Counted from the first letter of the stretch, positions 39,998-49,563 are shown. The stretch is 64,000 bases of DNA from AC-51 sp046716145 (GCA_046716145.1 JBKJXU010000097.1:12323-76322), one strand, 5' to 3'. The notes: generated from the letters alone by a model not told the origin. Made by a program: numbers and translations.

Positions 39998-40545
39998 GCC
40001 GGGCGGACACCCACGGGCAGGGCACTCGCGATCCGTTGCATGCGCTCGCGGTAGGCCGGGGTGCGGATGTCGTCGGTCCACATGATCAGCGCGTCTTCGT
40101 GCAGCTCCGCGTAGTAGTTGCGCCGGATCCCCGCCGGGCGGAACCCGAAGCGGCCGTAGAGGCGTTGGGCGCGCCAGTTCGTGATGCGGACCTCGAGGGA
40201 GATCGCGTGACCGCCCAGACCGGTCGCCGCGTCGACCTGCTCCAGCAGGAGGCGGTGCGCCACGCCGTGTCCTTGCAGCATGGGGTCGACCGCGACGTTG
40301 GTGATGTGGGCCTCCTCGCCGTAGCAGATCAGACCGGCGTACCCCGCCACCTCGCGGTCGATCTTGGCCACCAGGTAGTTGCGGTTGCTGGGCTCGGTCA
40401 TCTCGGCCACGAACAGGTTGGGGCTCCATGGGCGCGCGTACGCCTGGCGCTCGATCGCCATCACGCCGCGCAGGTGACGGCGGCGCATCTTGGCGATCTC
40501 GAGCCGGGTGCTACCCGCTTCGGCGATCCCACGTGATCTCAGCAT
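39994..40545 (-). CDS. rimI: Ribosomal-protein S18 alanine N-acetyltransferase RimI
   Basis: A 183-residue GNAT acetyltransferase. Motif A is ITNVAVDPMLQGHGVAHRLL, binding acetyl-CoA, and LYGRFGFRPAGIRRNYY is the conserved C-terminal segment of RimI. The presence between tsaB and tsaD is the standard actinobacterial arrangement. The start at 40545 overlaps the tsaB end by 35 bases; an internal Met at residue 20 is possible but would remove an N-terminal strand. It acetylates the N-terminus of ribosomal protein S18 in known cases. Confidence 0.88.
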   Translation of the reverse strand: MLRSRGIAEAGSTRLEIAKMRRRHLRGVMAIERQAYARPWSPNLFVAEMTEPSNRNYLVAKIDREVAGYAGLICYGEEAHITNVAVDPMLQGHGVAHRLLLEQVDAATGLGGHAISLEVRITNWRAQRLYGRFGFRPAGIRRNYYAELHEDALIMWTDDIRTPAYRERMQRIASALPVGVRPA

Positions 40546-41206
40546 CGGACTTCCTCAGGTACATCGGCACGACCTCGTGAACCTTGTCGTGTTCTTCCCG
40601 GAGCAGGCGAGGCGCTGCGAGTTCGACCAGGGAGGCTGCGTCGGGGTGCGCAGACGCCGCCGAGCCGAACTCGACGTGCCCCCCCACCTCGCGGAGCACG
40701 TCTCGGTACAGGATGGCACCGTCGCCGACCGCGAGCACATCGCCCGGGATCGCCTGGAGTGCAGCGGCCAGATGCTCGGGCCGGGCCACCTCGGGCTCGG
40801 TCTGTCGCATGAGTCCCCCCGGCACCGCCCGGTAGAAAGCGAAGAAGACCTCGCCGCGCCGGCCGTCGATCACGGCGGCCACGGTCCTGTGGGTGAACCG
40901 ATGCGGGTAGGCGAGCGCGTCGATGCTCGGGATCGCCACGATCGGTGTCTTCGTCACCTGTGCCAACGTCTTCGCCGTCTGCACCCCGACGCGCAGCCCC
41001 GTGAACAAGCCGGGGCCGATACCGACCGCGAACCCGGCGATCTGCGACATCTCGAGCCCGGTCCATGCGAGGAGCTGCTGCAGCACCGGGGTGACAGACT
41101 CCTGCCGCGCTTTGCCCGCCACCTGGATGCGTCCGAGCATCCTCTGCTCATCACCGATGGCGACCGACACCTGCGGCGTCGAGGTATCGATCCCGACGAC
41201 GTTCAC
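40511..41206 (-). CDS. tsaB: t6A biosynthesis protein TsaB
   Basis: The 231-residue TsaB is the non-catalytic partner of TsaD. It shows VVGIDTSTPQVSVAI and the characteristic GIGPGLFTGLRVGVQTAKTLA. GTG 41206 overlaps the tsaE stop as GTGA. It ends within the start of rimI, 35 bases in. The order tsaE-tsaB-rimI-tsaD matches conserved actinobacterial gene order. Confidence 0.93.
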   Translation of the reverse strand: MNVVGIDTSTPQVSVAIGDEQRMLGRIQVAGKARQESVTPVLQQLLAWTGLEMSQIAGFAVGIGPGLFTGLRVGVQTAKTLAQVTKTPIVAIPSIDALAYPHRFTHRTVAAVIDGRRGEVFFAFYRAVPGGLMRQTEPEVARPEHLAAALQAIPGDVLAVGDGAILYRDVLREVGGHVEFGSAASAHPDAASLVELAAPRLLREEHDKVHEVVPMYLRKSDAEITWDRRSG

Positions 41207-41700
41207 GCCGGGACCTCCCACGCGCGCAAGGATGACCGGAGTCGGTCCCACCGCTTCACCCAGGAGGGTCCCTCCGCGCACAGTTCGATCCGCCGGTCCT
41301 CGCTCAGGGGGTCGGGCGCGGTGAGCTCGACGCGCAGATGCTCCCCCGGCAGCAGGTCCTCGATCGCGTCACCCCACTCGACGATGATCACGCCGGTCAT
41401 GCCCCCGTCGAGCTCCTCCAGCGCCAGGTCGACGACATCCTGCATCTGCCGCAGGCGGTACACGTCGACGTGGGCAACGGGCAGACGGCCACTCAGGTAC
41501 TCGCGCACGAGCGTGAACGTCGGGGACTGGACGTGCTCCGACGCGCCGAGTCCTTCGGCGATGCCTCGCGTCAGCGTCGTCTTTCCAGCACCGAGGTCAC
41601 CGGTCAACACCAGGACGTCACGGGGCTCGAGCAGGTCTGCCAAGGCCGCCCCGGCCTCGCGGGTGGCAGCGGCGCTCACCGTCGATGCGACCATCTCCAT
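41203..41700 (-). CDS. tsaE: t6A biosynthesis ATPase TsaE
   Basis: A 165-residue P-loop ATPase of the TsaE family, with Walker A GDLGAGKTTLTRG, SPTFTLVREY and the VIIVEWGD segment. It drives the TsaBD complex in t6A formation. The ATG at 41700 shares one base with the preceding uracil-DNA glycosylase stop (TGATG). TsaC, needed for the same pathway, is not in the window. Confidence 0.93.
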   Translation of the reverse strand: MEMVASTVSAAATREAGAALADLLEPRDVLVLTGDLGAGKTTLTRGIAEGLGASEHVQSPTFTLVREYLSGRLPVAHVDVYRLRQMQDVVDLALEELDGGMTGVIIVEWGDAIEDLLPGEHLRVELTAPDPLSEDRRIELCAEGPSWVKRWDRLRSSLRAWEVPA

Positions 41701-42344
41701 CAGAACAACTCCAGTTGCTCGTCGGGGGGCACGTCGTCGTTCGGAGCCTGGGCCGCGACCGGATCGGCCGCGAGTGCTGCCGCGCGATCCAGGGTTCGCC
41801 GGATCAGGTCGAAGTCCTCGCGAAGGTCCTGGAACTGTCGGCTCTTCTCGCCGCCGCCCCGCAAGATGGCAGCGGGATGGAACGTGGGGATCACCTGCCG
41901 TCCCTGCCACGGATACACCGACCCGCGCATCGACGTGATCCCTCGCTGGGTCTGCAGCACGAACTTCGTGGCGAAATTCCCGAGCGTGACGAGGACGTTC
42001 GGCTGGATCAACGAGATCTGCTCCACGAGCCATGGGGTGCAGGCTTCGATCTCGCCGGGCAGCGGGTCCCGGTTGCCGGGTGGCCGGCACTTGATGACGT
42101 TGGCGATGTAGGCGTCGGCTCTACGCAGGCCGATCTCGCCGAGCATCCGCGTGAGCAGCTGGCCGGCCGCACCCACGAACGGCTCCCCCTGCCGGTCCTC
42201 GTGCATGCCGGGTGCTTCTCCGATGAACATCAGATCCGCCTGAGGATCCCCGGCACCGAAGACCACCTGCGTGCGCGTGCCCGCCAGCGCGCATCGCGTA
42301 CAGCCCGCGGCCTCGGCGGCTGCTGCAGCCAGTGGGCGCGTCAT
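41700..42344 (-). CDS. Uracil-DNA glycosylase, family 4 (iron-sulfur)
   Basis: A 214-residue family 4 UDG that removes uracil from DNA. It has GCTRCALAGTRTQVVFG, with the first two Cys of the 4Fe-4S cluster, then IGEAPGMHEDRQGEPFVG, the uracil pocket NVIKCRPPGNRDP and the late HPAAILR. The ATG at 42344 overlaps the alr stop (ATGA) and removes a poor N-terminal extension. DNA repair in the middle of the t6A/cell-wall operon has no functional link that I can see. Confidence 0.9.
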   Translation of the reverse strand: MTRPLAAAAAEAAGCTRCALAGTRTQVVFGAGDPQADLMFIGEAPGMHEDRQGEPFVGAAGQLLTRMLGEIGLRRADAYIANVIKCRPPGNRDPLPGEIEACTPWLVEQISLIQPNVLVTLGNFATKFVLQTQRGITSMRGSVYPWQGRQVIPTFHPAAILRGGGEKSRQFQDLREDFDLIRRTLDRAAALAADPVAAQAPNDDVPPDEQLELF

Positions 42345-43441
42345 CCGACGTACTCCCGCGGCACCCGGGCGCCCACGCCCGTGAGGACCTCGTAGCCGAT
42401 GGTGCCGGCCCACCCAGCCACGTCCCAGGCATCGATCCGCTCATCACCCTGCCGGCCGAGCAAGACCACCTCATCACCGGGCGCGGCGCGGCGCTCGCCC
42501 AGGTCGACCATCATCTGATCCATCGTCACGGTGCCGGCCACGGTCCGGCGTTCACCACCGACCAGCACGCTCGCGCTCCCCGATGCAGGTCTGGGGTAGC
42601 CGTCCGCGTACCCGACCGGGAGCGTGGCGACCCAGCCGTCGGCGGGCATGGCGTAGCGCAGGTTGTACGAGAGTCGCTCCCCGGCGCGGAGCCGCTTGAC
42701 AGAGGCGACCCCCGTGCGCCAGGAGAGCGCGGGCTCGAGCCCCAGGTCCGCTCCGACGCCCGGCGCGGGAGGCACCCCGTACAGCGCGATGCCCGAGCGG
42801 ACCATGTCGAAGTGGGTCTCGGGATGCAGGATCGTCGCGGCGCTGTTCGCAGCGTGCACGATGCTGGGTCCCACACCCGCAGCGCGGGCGGCATCGACCA
42901 CCGAGGTGAACAGTGCCAACTGCGCGGCCGTGGTTCCCGGATCGTCCTCGCTGGAGGCGAAGTGTGTCCAGAGGCCCTCCACGTCCAGCCCCTGCTCGCG
43001 AACCCGTAGCAGGAACGCGACGGCGTCCTCCGCCGGCCACACACCCACCCGATGCATCCCCGTGTCGACCTTGACATGCACGGCGATCGGAGCGCCGCGA
43101 GCGGCCGCAGCGAGTCGTGCGAGCGCGGTCTCGGTGTAGATGGTCGGTGTGAGGCGCGCCGCGACCGCGAGCGCCTCGGCGCCGGGCGGCGCCTCCGAGA
43201 GCAGCAGGATAGGCGCCTCGAGTCCTGCTTCACGCAGGGCGAGGCCCTCTTCCACGAGAGCGACAGCGAGCCAGGTCGCGCCGCCCTGTAGCGCCGCGCG
43301 CGCCACCTGCGCCGCGCCGTGGCCATAGCCGTCGGCCTTCACGACGGCCATCAGTCCTGCGCCTGCCGGCTTGAGCACGCCCGCGTTGTGCCGGATCGCT
43401 CCGAGGTCCACCACCGCGACGGTAGCGCGCAGCCTCGTCAT
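42341..43441 (-). CDS. alr: Alanine racemase
   Basis: The 366-residue PLP enzyme makes D-alanine for peptidoglycan. The PLP lysine lies in MAVVKADGYGHG (Lys35), the glycine-rich phosphate loop is AANSAA, RSGIALYGV follows, and GYADGYPR is near the catalytic Tyr region. The ATG at 43441 overlaps the nnr stop (ATGA). The adjacent acpS-nnr-alr order is characteristic of actinobacteria. Confidence 0.95.
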   Translation of the reverse strand: MTRLRATVAVVDLGAIRHNAGVLKPAGAGLMAVVKADGYGHGAAQVARAALQGGATWLAVALVEEGLALREAGLEAPILLLSEAPPGAEALAVAARLTPTIYTETALARLAAAARGAPIAVHVKVDTGMHRVGVWPAEDAVAFLLRVREQGLDVEGLWTHFASSEDDPGTTAAQLALFTSVVDAARAAGVGPSIVHAANSAATILHPETHFDMVRSGIALYGVPPAPGVGADLGLEPALSWRTGVASVKRLRAGERLSYNLRYAMPADGWVATLPVGYADGYPRPASGSASVLVGGERRTVAGTVTMDQMMVDLGERRAAPGDEVVLLGRQGDERIDAWDVAGWAGTIGYEVLTGVGARVPREYVG

Positions 43442-44886
43442 GCCTGTCGCCTCACCGCGGCGATCGCCTCGGGCAGACGGTCTGCGACATCGCCCGCCAC
43501 GGCGCCTTCGCCTTCGTCCCTGCCCGCGTAGGTCCCCGCGAGCCCATGGACATAGGCCCCGGCCCACGCCGCGTCGAACGGCGTCAGCCCGCGCGCCAGG
43601 AGCCCAGCGATCGCACCCGTCAGCACGTCCCCCGTCCCCGCGGTCGCGAGCGCCGGTGTTCCCGTGACGTTGATCCGCGCTCGTCCTGCGGGCTCGGCGA
43701 TGACGGAGCGGGCGCCCTTGACGAGCGCGACGGCGTTCGTCACCTGGGCGAGCGATCGTGCGGCACGCAGCGAGTCCTCGTCGCCCACGCCGAGGCGAGC
43801 GGCCTCGCCACGGTGAGGCGTCACCACGGCATCCGCCTTCCTGTCGGCCAGTGCGGATGCCTCCCCTGCGAACGCGTTCAGGCCGGCGGCGTCGAGCACG
43901 ACGGGGACCGGCGCCTCACGCAGGAGCGCGCGGATGAACGCCCGGGTCGAGGGGTGGGCCGACAGACCCGGACCGACGGCGAGCGCGTGCACGCCCGCGG
44001 CAGCGCGCTCGAGCACCACATCGAGCGCCCGCTCGTCCACGGTGCCCTCCTCCGTCTCGGCCAGGGGGAGCGTGACGGCCTCCGGCAACCCGGCGGCGCA
44101 TCGCTCCAGGGCCGACGCCGGGGCCGCCATGACCACGTACCCCGCTCCCACCCGCAGGGCGGCCCCGGCGACCAACCGCGCGGCCCCGGGCATCGCGCGG
44201 GAACCGGCCACCACCATGACCACCCCGCTCCGCTTCTTGTGCGCGTCCATCTCGCGTTCGCCGATCGCCATATGCACGTCGTCAGGCTCGGTGAGGCCCA
44301 CCGCGCGCGGGATGAGGTCGTCGGGGAACCCGATGTCGACGACCCGCAGGTCCCCCACGAGCGCCGCACCGGGCATGAGCACGGCGCCGAGCTTCGGCGC
44401 CCCGAAGGTGACGGTCAGTCGGGCCGCCACGGCCGGACCGGGGACCGCGCCGGTCGCCCCGTCGACGCCGCTCGGGATGTCGACCGCGATCACGGGGCAT
44501 GGCGCACCGCCGAGCACCTCGATCGCGTCCGCCCACTCTCCCGCAGGAGCACCGCGGAACCCGGTTCCGAAGATCGCGTCGACCCCCAGGTCGGCCCGCG
44601 CGAGCTCCCGGACGAGGATCCGGACGTCCGCGCCCGGCAGCCGCACCACCGAGACCTTCATCCCCCAGCGCGTCAGATGCCTCGCGGCCACGACACCGTC
44701 GGCGCCGTTGTTCCCCTTCCCGCTAACGATCACGGCTCGACGACCGTACGTGCCACCGGCCACGTCTGCCGCGGCCCGGGCCACCGCCCACCCGGCGCGC
44801 TCCCGGAGCGTCTCGGCGTCGATACCTCGCCCCTGCGTGGCGATATCCAGCTCCTCGGCCTCCGCCGGACTCATGACCGGGCGCAT
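43438..44886 (-). CDS. nnr: Bifunctional NAD(P)H-hydrate repair enzyme
   Basis: A 482-residue fusion. The N-terminal half is an NAD(P)HX epimerase with VSGKGNNGADGVVAARHL, and the C-terminal half is an ADP/ATP-dependent NAD(P)HX dehydratase with VVTPHRGEAARLG and GTGDVLTGAIAG. It repairs hydrated nicotinamide cofactors. It follows acpS by one base and overlaps alr downstream. Full length for the family. Confidence 0.95.
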   Translation of the reverse strand: MRPVMSPAEAEELDIATQGRGIDAETLRERAGWAVARAAADVAGGTYGRRAVIVSGKGNNGADGVVAARHLTRWGMKVSVVRLPGADVRILVRELARADLGVDAIFGTGFRGAPAGEWADAIEVLGGAPCPVIAVDIPSGVDGATGAVPGPAVAARLTVTFGAPKLGAVLMPGAALVGDLRVVDIGFPDDLIPRAVGLTEPDDVHMAIGEREMDAHKKRSGVVMVVAGSRAMPGAARLVAGAALRVGAGYVVMAAPASALERCAAGLPEAVTLPLAETEEGTVDERALDVVLERAAAGVHALAVGPGLSAHPSTRAFIRALLREAPVPVVLDAAGLNAFAGEASALADRKADAVVTPHRGEAARLGVGDEDSLRAARSLAQVTNAVALVKGARSVIAEPAGRARINVTGTPALATAGTGDVLTGAIAGLLARGLTPFDAAWAGAYVHGLAGTYAGRDEGEGAVAGDVADRLPEAIAAVRRQA

Positions 44887-44887
44887 G

Positions 44888-45262
44888 TCAGTCCCGCACC
44901 GCCACCGCGAACGCCACCGCGTTCGTCTTCTCGTGGGTGAACGTGATCAAGATCCGCGTGACCCCCAGCGCCTCGGCACGCGCTTTCGCATTGCCGGCCA
45001 GGGCGATGGAGGGGGCGCCGCTCGGATGCCGGGTCACGCTGATGTCCTGCCACAGCTTGCCGCGATAGCCTCCGAGCGCCTTGATCGTGGCCTCCCGGGC
45101 AGCGAATCGACCCGCGTAGGACTCCGCCGGACGGGCCTTCGAGTCGCAGTAGGCGATCTCCTCGGACGTGAACACGCGAGCGCGCATGCTCGGATGACGG
45201 CCGAGGGCTTGCTCCATCCGCGCGATCTCACAGATGTCGACGCCGAGTCCCGCGATGTCCAC
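44888..45262 (-). CDS. acpS: Holo-[acyl-carrier-protein] synthase
   Basis: A 124-residue phosphopantetheinyl transferase that activates acyl carrier protein with CoA. The metal-site Asp is in GLGVDICEIAR (Asp9) and the Glu is in GRFAAREATIKALGG. GTG 45262 is the start; typical AcpS length. It lies upstream of nnr in the conserved group acpS-nnr-alr. Confidence 0.94.
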   Translation of the reverse strand: MDIAGLGVDICEIARMEQALGRHPSMRARVFTSEEIAYCDSKARPAESYAGRFAAREATIKALGGYRGKLWQDISVTRHPSGAPSIALAGNAKARAEALGVTRILITFTHEKTNAVAFAVAVRD

Positions 45263-45295
45263 GATGCCAAGGCTAGCGGCTCGCGGCCGCCGGTC

Positions 45296-45925
45296 CTATC
45301 CCGCCTGCTCCGGCGGCGGAGCCTCCTCGGGCAGGGACGCCGTACCGACCCGCCGGGCTCGCCGGAGGCCGGCGAGGGTCGACCCTCCGATCAGCGCGGC
45401 CGCGGCGAGCGCCCCGAGGCCCACGACCTGCCACCACGCGAGAAGTGCGTCGTCCTCCGCGTCGGTGCCCACGACCGGGGGGGGCTGCGTGGGCGCGATG
45501 GCGTCCGGATCGGGCGGGCGCGGCGTCCCCCCCAGCCGCCGCACGTCATCGACGCTCAGCATCGAGCAGAGGCTCTGCGACAATCGGCCCGGCGCATCCT
45601 CCTCGAGCACCATGGCCACCTCGTGGCCACCGGAGAACAACACCGAGCACGTATCCACGATCCCGGGGCCTATCGCCGCATACACCTCGATCTCGGGCGG
45701 GAGCGTTCCGACGAACACCTCATCCACCCGGACACGCTGGATCGTGCCGTCCTGCACGAGCCGATCGCCGACCACCTCGCCCACGAGGACCGCGTCGGCA
45801 CCCCGGAGGATCTTCCCCGCCGGCCGGGAGACGCAGGAACACGCGGACGCCGGTGTGATGACGATCGCGAGTGATGCCACCGAGAACACCAGAGCGATCA
45901 CCAGCCGCGCGATCCGACGCCGCAT
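45296..45925 (-). CDS. Exported membrane-anchored protein with TIMP/netrin-like domain
   Basis: A 209-residue protein with a signal peptide (about residues 5-28) cleaved before the mature ACSCVSRPAG. This Cys-x-Cys start, followed by ILRGADAVLVGEVVGDR and a late Cys pair, is the pattern of TIMP/netrin-like OB-fold domains. A Pro-rich linker (PPDPDAIAPTQPPP) leads to a C-terminal membrane helix (about 165-187) and a short cytoplasmic tail. Ligand and role unknown. It lies 3 bases downstream of glmS. Confidence 0.65.
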   Translation of the reverse strand: MRRRIARLVIALVFSVASLAIVITPASACSCVSRPAGKILRGADAVLVGEVVGDRLVQDGTIQRVRVDEVFVGTLPPEIEVYAAIGPGIVDTCSVLFSGGHEVAMVLEEDAPGRLSQSLCSMLSVDDVRRLGGTPRPPDPDAIAPTQPPPVVGTDAEDDALLAWWQVVGLGALAAAALIGGSTLAGLRRARRVGTASLPEEAPPPEQAG

Positions 45926-45928
45926 GGC

Positions 45929-47764
45929 TCACTCCACGGTGACGCTCTTCGCCAGGTTCCGCGGTTGATCGACATCGCAGCCGCGCAGCACGGCGAGGTG
46001 GTAGGCGAGCAACTGCAGCGGCACGATCACGACCACAGGAGACAGCAGTTCGGGTGTCTCGGGCACCTCGAGCACGTGATCGGCGAGCGACGCCGTCTCG
46101 GCATCGCCCTCGGTGATGACCGCGATCACGCGCGCGCCGCGCGCGCGGACCTCTTGGATGTTGGAGCGCATCTTCGGCAGGACGTGGCAGGTCGTGGCGA
46201 CCGCGACCACGGGTACGCCGCCTTCGATCAGCGCGATGGGGCCGTGCTTCAACTCACCTGCCGGGAACCCCTCGGCGTGTTGATAGGACAGCTCCTTCAG
46301 CTTCAATGCCCCCTCGAGCGCGGCGGGATAGCCGGTGTGACGCCCGATGAACAGCACGTCCGGGGCATCGCGCAGTCGTTCGGCGATGGCCATGACCTCC
46401 GGCTCCAGGGCGATCGCCCGCTCCACCCTCTCCGGGAGCCCGTCCAGGTCGGCCAGCACCGCGGCGATCTCCTCGGGGAACATCGACCCACGGACCTGTG
46501 CGAGATACAGGGCCACCAGATACTGCGAGACCATCTGCGTCGCGAACGTCTTCGATGCCGCCACGCCGATCTCGGGACCGGCGTGCATGTACAACACGCC
46601 GGCCGCCTCGCGCGCGAGCGATGACCCGACCGTGTTGGTCACCGCGATGACGTGCGAGCCCTGCCTCGCCGCATGACGGGCCGCCTCCAGCGTGTCGATC
46701 GTCTCCCCGGACTGGGAGACGGCGAGCGTGAGCGTGTCGGGTCCGAGGACCGGATCGCGGTAGCGGAACTCGCTCGCGATCTCGATCTCCACCGGGAGCC
46801 GCGTCCAGTGCTCGATCGCGTACTTCGCCACCATCCCCGAGTGGAACGCCGTGCCACACGCCACCACGAAGACCTTGGACACCTCGCGCAACACGTCGTC
46901 GGAGATGTGCAGCTCGTCCATGACGAGACGGCCATCCACCGTGCGCCCCGCCAGCGTGTCGCGGATCGCCGAGGGCTGCTCGTCGATCTCCTTGCGCATG
47001 AAGAACTCGTACCCGCCCTTCTGCGCCGCCGCGACGTCCCAGTCGACCTGGATCGGCTCGATCGCGACGGCGTTGCCATCGACGTCCGTCAGGCTGAGGC
47101 CGGCAGGGCTGATCGAGGCGATCTGCCCCTCGGCGAGCGGCACGACCGTCCGCGTTCTCCCCAGGACGGCGGGGATGTCGGAAGCGAGGATGGTCTCGCC
47201 CTCGCCCAAGCCCACCACCATCGGCGAGGAGACCTTCACGCCCACCATCTCGTCGGGGAACGCCGCCGAGAGCACGACGAGGGAGTAGGCGCCCTCCATG
47301 ACACGGAGCACCACGCGAACGGCCTCCGTGAGTGACGTGGCTCCAGCGGTGAGCGCGTCCTCGATCAGATGCGCGACCGCCTCGGTGTCCGTCTCGGAGG
47401 TGAAGGTATGCCCCGCCTTCTCGAGGCGGGCACGTAAGGCTTGGTGGTTCTCCACGATGCCGTTATGGATCACGGCGACGCTGCCCGAACAGTCGGTGTG
47501 CGGATGAGCGTTCGCGTCGGTCGGCGCCCCGTGCGTCGCCCACCTCGTGTGACCCATCGCGGTGGTACCGGCCGGCGCGGGGTCGGCCGCGAGCGCCACT
47601 TCGAGCTCACTCAACTTGCCGGCCCGGCGCCGGATCGCCATACCCTCGGGGACGACCACGGCGACACCGGCGGAGTCATACCCGCGGTATTCGAGCCTGC
47701 GGAGACCCTCCAGGACGATCGGGAGCGCCTCGTCGGGACCCACGTAGCCGACGATGCCGCACAT
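45929..47764 (-). CDS. glmS: Glutamine-fructose-6-phosphate aminotransferase
   Basis: A 611-residue enzyme that makes glucosamine 6-phosphate, the first step to UDP-GlcNAc. The mature N-terminal Cys is Cys2 in MCGIVGYVG; the glutaminase domain is followed by two SIS domains, and the C-terminus DQPRNLAKSVTVE is canonical. It follows glmM on the same strand, as usual. The product supplies peptidoglycan and likely amino sugars of the polysaccharide. Confidence 0.96.
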   Translation of the reverse strand: MCGIVGYVGPDEALPIVLEGLRRLEYRGYDSAGVAVVVPEGMAIRRRAGKLSELEVALAADPAPAGTTAMGHTRWATHGAPTDANAHPHTDCSGSVAVIHNGIVENHQALRARLEKAGHTFTSETDTEAVAHLIEDALTAGATSLTEAVRVVLRVMEGAYSLVVLSAAFPDEMVGVKVSSPMVVGLGEGETILASDIPAVLGRTRTVVPLAEGQIASISPAGLSLTDVDGNAVAIEPIQVDWDVAAAQKGGYEFFMRKEIDEQPSAIRDTLAGRTVDGRLVMDELHISDDVLREVSKVFVVACGTAFHSGMVAKYAIEHWTRLPVEIEIASEFRYRDPVLGPDTLTLAVSQSGETIDTLEAARHAARQGSHVIAVTNTVGSSLAREAAGVLYMHAGPEIGVAASKTFATQMVSQYLVALYLAQVRGSMFPEEIAAVLADLDGLPERVERAIALEPEVMAIAERLRDAPDVLFIGRHTGYPAALEGALKLKELSYQHAEGFPAGELKHGPIALIEGGVPVVAVATTCHVLPKMRSNIQEVRARGARVIAVITEGDAETASLADHVLEVPETPELLSPVVVIVPLQLLAYHLAVLRGCDVDQPRNLAKSVTVE

Positions 47765-47806
47765 GTAGCTCCCAGGGTACCCGGTGCCTCCGCGGCGGGT
47801 TGGACC

Positions 47807-49135
47807 TCAGCCGAGCTCCGCCCGCACCACGTCTGCGATCGACTCCGCGTGCGTGCGGGCTTCGTCCTGCGTCTCGGCTTCGACCATGACCCGGACGAGC
47901 GGCTCCGTCCCGCTCGCCCGCACGAGCACACGACCACGGTCACCGAGCTCGCCCTCGGCACCGGAGACCGCCTCCCACACCGGTTCCGCCCCGGACAAGG
48001 CCTCCCGGTCGCGCACGGTCACGTTCAGCATCACTTGCGGGAAGCGGCGCATCACGGCGGCGAGGTCCCCGACGGTCGTACCCCGCTCAGCCGCGAGCGA
48101 CAAGAACCGTACCGCGGTCAAGAGACCGTCGCCGGTACTCGCATGGGATCGGAAGATCACGTGTCCGCTCGGTTCGCCGCCGAGCGAGATGCCGTTGGCC
48201 TCCATCGCCTCGAGCACGTAGCGGTCCCCCACGGCCGCCTGGACCACGCGGATACGCTCCCGCTGCATGGCGCGGAGGAAGCCGACGTTCGACATGACGG
48301 TACCCACCACCGCATCCCCGCCCAGCGAGCCATCCGCCTTCATCGCGATGGCACACGCCGCCAGGACCTGGTCACCGTCGATCACGTTGCCCTCGGCGTC
48401 GGCGAACAGAGCTCGATCCGCGTCTCCGTCATGAGACACGCCGGCGGCGGCGCCGAGGCGCACGACCGCGGCGGCGACGACGTCGGGATGTAGCGCCCCA
48501 CACCCGTCGTTGATGTTGGATCCGTCGGGCTCGGCGTTGATGGCGGTGACATCGGCACCCAGGCGCCGAAGGACCTCCGGAGCAAGCACCGACGCAGAAC
48601 CGTTCGCGCAATCGACGACCACCCGCATCCCATCGAGCCGCGTCAACGCCGAGTCCAGCAGATGCCCCAGATAGCGCTCCCGGCCCTCCTCGGAAAGCTG
48701 GCGCACTTCTCCAGAGGCGTGCTCGCCCCACTGCTCGGTCATGGCGGCCTCGATCTTGTCCTCGAGCGCGTCGGAGAGCTTCATCCCGGCGGAGGAGAAG
48801 AGCTTGATGCCGTTGTACTCGGGGGGGTTGTGCGACGCGGAGATGACGATCCCGCTCGATGCCCCCAGATCAATCGTCAGGAACGCGATCGCGGGCGTCG
48901 GCTCGACCCCAGCGAGCCACGCATCGCCGCCGGCCGACGTGATGCCCTCGACGAGCGCCGACTCCAGCCATACGCCCGAGGAGCGGGGATCACGACCCAC
49001 CACGAAGGCGGGCCGGGGCCCAGCCCTGTGACCGAGGACGCGGACCGCCGCGACCCCCAGGTCACGGGCGAGATCCGCGGTCAGTTCGGTACCGGCCAGG
49101 CCGCGCACGCCGTCGGTGCCGAAGAGCCGTCCCAT
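47807..49135 (-). CDS. glmM: Phosphoglucosamine mutase
   Basis: A 442-residue enzyme converting glucosamine 6-phosphate to the 1-phosphate. It begins MGRLFGTDGVRG, and the phosphoserine loop is ISASHNPPEYNG with Ser101. The metal loop DGDADRA and the C-terminal substrate loop RASGTEPLVRVM are present. It precedes glmS and follows the ribosomal genes rplM-rpsI, the common actinobacterial order. Confidence 0.96.
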   Translation of the reverse strand: MGRLFGTDGVRGLAGTELTADLARDLGVAAVRVLGHRAGPRPAFVVGRDPRSSGVWLESALVEGITSAGGDAWLAGVEPTPAIAFLTIDLGASSGIVISASHNPPEYNGIKLFSSAGMKLSDALEDKIEAAMTEQWGEHASGEVRQLSEEGRERYLGHLLDSALTRLDGMRVVVDCANGSASVLAPEVLRRLGADVTAINAEPDGSNINDGCGALHPDVVAAAVVRLGAAAGVSHDGDADRALFADAEGNVIDGDQVLAACAIAMKADGSLGGDAVVGTVMSNVGFLRAMQRERIRVVQAAVGDRYVLEAMEANGISLGGEPSGHVIFRSHASTGDGLLTAVRFLSLAAERGTTVGDLAAVMRRFPQVMLNVTVRDREALSGAEPVWEAVSGAEGELGDRGRVLVRASGTEPLVRVMVEAETQDEARTHAESIADVVRAELG

Positions 49136-49167
49136 GAGGCGGCACCCTACCGCAGGCTCGGCGCGGC

Positions 49168-49563
49168 TCAGCCGAGCAGTTCATCGATGAGCTCGCGAAC
49201 GAGCCCGTCGATCTGGTCACGGATGACACCGACCGCCTCGAGGGGAAGTCCGGACGGGTCGTCCAGTTGCCAATCCAGGTATCGCTTCCCGGGGAAGACC
49301 GGGCATGCGTCGCCGCAGCCCATCGTGATGACGACATCGGCCACCTCCACGGCCTCGGTGGTGAGTGCCTTCGGACGCTCCTCGGCAACGTCGACGCCGA
49401 TCTCGGCCATCGATCGTATGACCGTCGGGTGCAGGGTTTCGGACGGCATGGTTCCTGCCGAGCGCACATCGATACGTTCACCCGCATGCCGCGCCAGGAG
49501 CGCTGCGGCCATCTGCGATCGTCCGGCGTTGTGGACGCAGACGAACAGGACGGACGGCACCAC
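49168..49563 (-). CDS. arsC: Arsenate reductase, low-molecular-weight phosphatase type
   Basis: A 131-residue ArsC of the LMW-phosphatase fold. The active-site loop is VCVHNAGRSQMA (Cys9), and the second redox cysteines sit in GCGDACPVFPG, as expected for thioredoxin- or mycothiol-coupled arsenate reductases. The terminal helix is IDGLVRELIDELLG. It is inserted between glmM and the DUF2007-like gene. arsR and an arsM remnant lie 2-3 kb away across rplM-rpsI. Confidence 0.87.
   Translation of the reverse strand: MVPSVLFVCVHNAGRSQMAAALLARHAGERIDVRSAGTMPSETLHPTVIRSMAEIGVDVAEERPKALTTEAVEVADVVITMGCGDACPVFPGKRYLDWQLDDPSGLPLEAVGVIRDQIDGLVRELIDELLG

Noticed and set aside
39998..40429. N-terminal extension of tsaD
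   Set aside because: This sequence is rimI read in another frame; TsaD normally begins at the conserved GIETSCDET segment.
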